Shown: positions 6,356 to 9,742 of the stretch, one piece after another | Layout: each line of letters begins with the position of its first letter | How positions within the stretch are numbered: position 1 is the first letter of the stretch | Source of the DNA: Clostridiales bacterium | GTDB taxonomy: Bacteria; Bacillota; Sulfobacillia; UBA995 | Length of the DNA: 9,742 nt | Reading direction: 5' to 3' | NCBI GenBank assembly: GCA_003517845.1 | Contig: DOZU01000188.1 | Span: 1 to 9,742 of the forward strand | The notes under the pieces: model-generated | Seen by the model: only the letters and a program-made list of their open reading frames with translations | What the model was told of the DNA's origin: nothing | Databases searched by the model: none | Position numbers and translations under genes: made by a program

Positions 6356-6361
6356 TATGAT
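6356..6361 (+). promoter_or_regulatory. Candidate -10 box for the PHP-AOR transcript
   Basis: TATGAT (5 of 6 matches to TATAAT) in a local AT-rich patch (6351-6363). No good -35 is visible. Transcription would begin near 6368, downstream of the GTG at 6336 and the ATGs at 6357 and 6360, which supports a later translation start. The patch may also contribute to the leftward methyltransferase promoter. Confidence 0.35.
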
Positions 6362-6405
6362 GAAGAGGAGCAGTTATGGTAACCGCTGCGGGCGGTGGGC
6401 GGCGC

Positions 6406-6412
6406 GAGGAGG
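6406..6412 (+). promoter_or_regulatory. Ribosome site for the TTG start of the PHP gene
   Basis: GAGGAGG lies 7 nt before the TTG at 6420. A second site, GAGGAG at 6365-6370, sits 5 nt before an ATG at 6376 but that ATG is in another frame that ends at 6603. Confidence 0.6.
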
Positions 6413-6419
6413 CGGAGAT

Positions 6420-7514
6420 TTGGGGGAACGGGAGAGGGCGGGGCCGGGTCCGGTTGACCTGCACATCCATACGACGGCGAGCGACGGGGATTTCCTACCC
6501 GCCCAGGTGGTGTCGATGGCGGTGCGGGCAGGACTGGGGACGCTGGCCATCACCGACCACAACACCCTGGGTGGAGTGGAGGAGGCGATCCGCGCCGGGG
6601 TAGAGCACGACCTGGCGGTGATATCGGGGGTGGAGATCAGCGCCAACCACGGCGAGCTGGAACTCCATCTTCTGGGATACTTTGTCGACTGGCGGGATCC
6701 GGTACTTCGACGCCGCCTGGCGGACAGTGAACAGGAGTTCGTGCGGGTCTACGCGGGCAGGGCCGCTCGCATGCGGGCGCTCGGCTTCCGGGTGGAAGAC
6801 GCCGACATCCTCGAGATGCGGCCCGACGGGAGCTACATGCTGAAATCATTGCTGGACGCCCTGCTGTATCATGATCGGGAAGGCGGGGACGCCCGCCTGG
6901 ACCCGTACCGCAAGGGCGATCTGGCGGCCCGGCTCGCATTCTTGCAGGCCTACCAGCAGCCGGGCGGCCCAGGACACGCGCCGATGGAGATGATGGCGGC
7001 AGCTGAAGCCATCGAGCTGGTCCGGCGAGCGGGCGGAGTGCCGGTGCTCGCGCACCCCGGGACCATCCTGGGGGAGGGCGAGGCGCCGGCCGCGCTGGAA
7101 CCGCTGCTCCGGAACTTGGCGGGATGGGGTCTGGCGGGAGTTGAAGCATACAGCTCCTACCATCCGGCGGCCGTGGCCCGCGACCTCCATGCTGTGGCTC
7201 GCCGCCTGGGACTGGGGGTAACCGCCGGGTCGGACTACCATGGTCCGCGACTGAAGCCGGGACTTGAACTCGGCAGCGTGGCCGCCGACTCCCGCGAGGT
7301 ACTCGGGTGGCTGATGGACGAGGCGGCATCGAACGGACAAGACCAGAGGGGGAAGGGCGATGGTGCCCAATGCGGCCCGCAAGATCCTACGCGTCGACCT
7401 GAGCCGGGGCGACCTCCGGGAGGAGGAGTTACCCCAGGGGTTCTGGCGCGCCTTCCTGGGCGGCCAGGGATTCGTGGCGCACACCTTGATGCGGGAGATG
7501 AAGGCGGGCGTTGA
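6420..7514 (+). CDS. PHP-domain metal-dependent phosphoesterase (TrpH/YciV-like)
   Basis: The 364-residue protein (from the TTG) carries the PHP signature set of metal ligands: DLHIHTTASDG (13-23), LAITDHNTLGG (42-52), GVEIS (70-74), LHLLGY (82-87), LAHPG (211-215) and GSDYHG (270-275). This matches the TrpH/YciV group, several of which hydrolyse 3',5'-nucleoside bisphosphates or trim RNA 5' ends in the cytoplasm; the exact substrate here is not known. The PHP fold ends near residue 302. The remaining 62 residues are rich in Gly, Pro and Arg, and the last 51 are coded by DNA that also codes the start of the oxidoreductase in another frame. The frame stays open upstream to a GTG at 6336, but the TTG has the best ribosome site. 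The gene is probably co-transcribed with the AOR gene. Confidence 0.87.
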   Translation: MGERERAGPGPVDLHIHTTASDGDFLPAQVVSMAVRAGLGTLAITDHNTLGGVEEAIRAGVEHDLAVISGVEISANHGELELHLLGYFVDWRDPVLRRRLADSEQEFVRVYAGRAARMRALGFRVEDADILEMRPDGSYMLKSLLDALLYHDREGGDARLDPYRKGDLAARLAFLQAYQQPGGPGHAPMEMMAAAEAIELVRRAGGVPVLAHPGTILGEGEAPAALEPLLRNLAGWGLAGVEAYSSYHPAAVARDLHAVARRLGLGVTAGSDYHGPRLKPGLELGSVAADSREVLGWLMDEAASNGQDQRGKGDGAQCGPQDPTRRPEPGRPPGGGVTPGVLARLPGRPGIRGAHLDAGDEGGR

Positions 7515-9219
7515 CCCACTGGGGCCTGGTAACGTGCTGGTATTCGCCACCGGCGTGCTTACCGGCTATCCATTCTCCGGCAGCGGCCGCAACAGCGTGG
7601 GGGCCCGGTCTCCGCTAACCGGTGCCTTTGGCTGCGCCGACGTGGGCGGCTGGTGGGGAGCGGAACTGCGGCGGGCCGGATACGACGCCATCATCATCCG
7701 GGGCGAGTCTCCCCATCCCGTTTACCTGCAAGTTAGAGACGGGCAGGCGGAACTGGCGGACGCCCGGGCTTTCCGGGGGCGGCCGACGGCGGAAGTACAG
7801 GAAGCCATTCGCGAGGCAATGGGGGACGAGCGGGTCCGCGTAGCCCAGTGCGGTCCGGCCGGGGAACGGCTGGTGAAGTTCGCCTGTATCCTCAACGACC
7901 TGCGCCATGCCGCGGGGCGGACGGGGATGGGCGCGGTCATGGGAGCGAAGAAACTGCGAGCGGTGGCCGTGCGGGGGACGGCCGCGCCCGGCGTGGCCGA
8001 TGGCGAACGCTTGCAGGCCATGGCCCGGGCGATGGCGCGCCGGCTACGCGAGGAGGACACGGCGCTGACCGAGCTGGGCACGCCGGGCGTGCTCATGCCC
8101 CTCCACCTCGGAGGTGGCCTGCCCACACGCAACTTCCGCCAGGGACAATTCGCGGGAGCCGAACGCCTCTCGGCGCAGGCACTCAATGCCGGGCCGCTGG
8201 TAGGACGGGATTCCTGCTATGCTTGCGCGGCAAGCTGCAAGCGGATCGCGCGTACGGGACCGCCCTGGGAGGTGGACGCGGCTTACGGTGGACCCGAATA
8301 CGAGACGCTGGCCGCCCTGGGTTCCTTGTGCGGCGTGGATGACCTCGAGGCGGTATGCAAGGGCCATGAGATCGCCAACGCCCAGGGTCTCGACACCATA
8401 TCCGCCGGCGTGGTCATCGCTTTCGCCATGGAAGCCGCCGAACTCGGCATCCTCGCCCCGCCGGGCGGCGATGGGAGGGAGCTTCGTTTCGGCGACGGGC
8501 AAGCCATGGTCGACCTGCTCCAGGCCATCGCCTCCCGCCAGGGACTCGGCGAACTGCTCGGGGAAGGGGTTACCGCTGCCGCCCGGCAGCTGGGGCCCCG
8601 GGCCCAGCCGCTGGCGATGGCGGTCAAGGGCCTGGAAGTGCCCATGCATGAACCGCGTTTCAAGCCCGGCTTGGGGCTCGGCTACGCGGTCTCGCCCACC
8701 GGCGCGGACCACTGTCACAATCTGCATGACACCTACTACGAGAAACCGGGGAGAGGCGTCGACGGCTTGGCCGCCCTGGGCGTCTACGGCCCGGTGCCGC
8801 GTACCGATACCGGACCCGCCAAACTCCGCCTGTACTGGGCGGCCAGCACGGTGCGCCACCTGAACAACTGCCTCGGGGTGTGCAACTTCATCCCCTGGAC
8901 GCCCCAGGACCTGCGGGATCTGACCGCGGCGGTGACCGGATGGGACGTATCCTCCCTTGAACTGGTGCAAGGCGCCGAGCGGTCGATAAACCTCGCCCGC
9001 TGCTTCAACCTCCGCGAAGGCTTCACGGCCGATGATGACCGTCTGCCGGACCGACTCCACCAGCCCTTCGCCGAAGGGCCGCTCGCGGGGCAAGGATTGG
9101 ACCGGGCGGCTTTGGAGCGGATGCGGGCGCGGTACTATGAACTGATGGGATGGGATGAGCGGGGACGCCCCACGGCCGGCCGCCTGATGGCGTTAGGCCT
9201 GGAGGAGTTCCTGGATTGA
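7360..9219 (+). CDS. Aldehyde ferredoxin oxidoreductase family (tungsten/molybdenum bis-pterin enzyme)
   Basis: At 619 residues this is full length for the family, which oxidises aldehydes to acids with ferredoxin (or runs in reverse) in the anaerobic cytoplasm. The N-terminal domain (about 7-208) shows KILRVDLS, FATGVLTG (62-69), SGSGRNSVGARSPLTGAFG (73-91), AGYDAIIIRG and GRTGMGAVMGAKKLRAVAVR (186-205). The C-terminal domain (about 218-600) has GPEYET (311-316), NAQGLDTISAG (340-350) and SPTGADH (445-451). The 4Fe-4S ligands are Cys286, Cys289, Cys293 in DSCYACAASC and probably Cys508 in CLGVC. The residue matching the usual Asp of the pterin-binding D-x-x-G-L-C motif is Asn503. Substrate is unknown; the family includes benzoyl-CoA-reductase-like and other non-aldehyde members. 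The start follows a GGGGGAAGGG purine run. No MoaD-like or electron-transfer subunit gene is adjacent. Confidence 0.95.
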   Translation: MVPNAARKILRVDLSRGDLREEELPQGFWRAFLGGQGFVAHTLMREMKAGVDPLGPGNVLVFATGVLTGYPFSGSGRNSVGARSPLTGAFGCADVGGWWGAELRRAGYDAIIIRGESPHPVYLQVRDGQAELADARAFRGRPTAEVQEAIREAMGDERVRVAQCGPAGERLVKFACILNDLRHAAGRTGMGAVMGAKKLRAVAVRGTAAPGVADGERLQAMARAMARRLREEDTALTELGTPGVLMPLHLGGGLPTRNFRQGQFAGAERLSAQALNAGPLVGRDSCYACAASCKRIARTGPPWEVDAAYGGPEYETLAALGSLCGVDDLEAVCKGHEIANAQGLDTISAGVVIAFAMEAAELGILAPPGGDGRELRFGDGQAMVDLLQAIASRQGLGELLGEGVTAAARQLGPRAQPLAMAVKGLEVPMHEPRFKPGLGLGYAVSPTGADHCHNLHDTYYEKPGRGVDGLAALGVYGPVPRTDTGPAKLRLYWAASTVRHLNNCLGVCNFIPWTPQDLRDLTAAVTGWDVSSLELVQGAERSINLARCFNLREGFTADDDRLPDRLHQPFAEGPLAGQGLDRAALERMRARYYELMGWDERGRPTAGRLMALGLEEFLD

Positions 9220-9312
9220 CTCCGCCAGCCAGGGGTGGTATCATTGCGCCAAGCTCGCCAGGATTTAGGAACTGGTCGCGGCGGGTAATCTCGATCGGAG
9301 AAGGGGGACGGG
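9220..9312. other. Gap between AOR and solute-binding protein genes
   Basis: This 93-nt gap holds no gene. I see no T-tailed hairpin and no convincing promoter pair, so read-through from the AOR gene is possible. The purine run before 9313 (GGAG, then AAGGGGG) provides the ribosome site of the next gene. Confidence 0.4.
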
Positions 9313-9742
9313 ATGGTGAGGAGGTTCTTGCTGGGCGGCCTGGTGATCGTGGTCGCCGGGGCTCTGGCGCTGAGCGGTTGCCCGCGGCCGGGCGCACCCG
9401 CGCAGCCGGCCCAGGACCTGGTGATCGCCATGGGCGTGGAGCCGGAGTCGCTGGATCCCATCCGCATGTCATCTTCACCGGCGGCCACCGTATCGCGGCA
9501 TGTGACCGAGACGTTGATCTACCTCGATGTGGACGGCACCCTGCGTCCCGGTCTGGCCGAGTCCTGGGAAGTCTCCGCCGACAACCTGGTGTGGACCTTG
9601 CGGCTGCGGCGGGGAGTCGAGTTCCATGACGGCACTCCCTTCGATGCCGAAGCCGCCAAGTTCAACCTGGAGCGGTTCCTCAATCCGGACAACCGCGCTC
9701 CCTTCCGCTTCTTGATCGCCCGGATCATCCGGGTCGAGGCGG
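9313..9742 (+). CDS. ABC transporter solute-binding lipoprotein (peptide/nickel, SBP_bac_5), 5' part
   Basis: The gene leaves the right edge after 143 codons; full members have about 500-600 residues. Residues 1-22 are a lipoprotein signal (MVRR, hydrophobic core) with lipobox ALSGC, so Cys23 would be lipid-anchored on the outside of the membrane. The mature part opens with DLVIAMGVEPESLDP and continues with RHVTETLIYLDVDGTLRPGL, AESWEVSADNLVWTLRLRRG and VEFHDGTPFDAEAAKFNLER, the characteristic start of family 5 binding proteins for oligopeptides, nickel or other solutes. The permease and ATPase genes would be expected further right. The ATG at 9313 follows AAGGGGGACGGG. It lies 93 nt after the AOR gene on the same strand, so it may share a transcript, but a functional tie to the AOR is only a guess. 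Confidence 0.92.
   Translation, partial: MVRRFLLGGLVIVVAGALALSGCPRPGAPAQPAQDLVIAMGVEPESLDPIRMSSSPAATVSRHVTETLIYLDVDGTLRPGLAESWEVSADNLVWTLRLRRGVEFHDGTPFDAEAAKFNLERFLNPDNRAPFRFLIARIIRVEA

Noticed and set aside
6637..7550. Two long minus-strand frames (6637-7329 and 6846-7550) opposite the PHP gene
   Set aside because: Arg/Pro-rich shadows of the PHP and AOR coding DNA with no domain signal.
8044..9093. 349-codon minus-strand frame opposite the AOR gene
   Set aside because: It is antisense to strongly conserved AOR sequence, has no recognisable domain and no good ribosome site.

Overview
The window reads as bacterial chromosome of high GC content with short gaps and no RNA genes, insertion sequences or CRISPR. 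A SleB-type spore-cortex hydrolase with LysM domains, a YitT/DUF2179 membrane protein, strong GGAGG-type ribosome sites, frequent GTG/TTG starts, an MttB/MttC corrinoid methyltransferase pair and a tungsten-type aldehyde ferredoxin oxidoreductase together suggest an anaerobic, spore-forming, high-GC member of the Bacillota (clostridial or Moorella/Limnochordia-like grade). This assignment is inferred from gene content only.

Left part (1-2399, minus strand): the first 61 codons of an MttB-family methyltransferase run off the left edge. It is translationally coupled (ATGA overlap) to a complete corrinoid-binding protein of the MttC/MtbC type. A 185-nt gap holding a perfect 9-bp inverted repeat separates these from a GPH-family sugar/cation symporter on the same strand. 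The methyltransferase pair would move a methyl group from a methylated amine or betaine-like substrate onto a corrinoid. The symporter could be an unrelated gene or a substrate importer.

Middle part (2400-5461): a 277-nt divergent control region with a recognisable promoter and an inverted repeat leads into the sleB-like gene (+). It converges on a small FmdB zinc-ribbon gene (-). The FmdB gene is divergent from a yitT-like gene (+), which converges on a ZIP metal transporter gene (-).

Right part (5462-9742): a class I SAM methyltransferase (-) is divergent from a rightward run of a PHP-domain phosphoesterase, an aldehyde ferredoxin oxidoreductase and the 5' end of a lipoprotein solute-binding protein of a peptide/nickel ABC transporter that leaves the right edge. 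The PHP frame runs 155 nt into the oxidoreductase gene, an unusually long overlap.

Two partial genes at the window edges (MttB and the solute-binding protein) were found by direct translation. Starts were moved for the methyltransferase (to 6300) and PHP (to a TTG at 6420) on ribosome-site evidence. I see no clearly undescribed system. The most unusual points are the PHP/AOR overlap, the Asp-to-Asn change before the last AOR cluster cysteine, and a consensus extended -10 pointing antisense into the methyltransferase gene.
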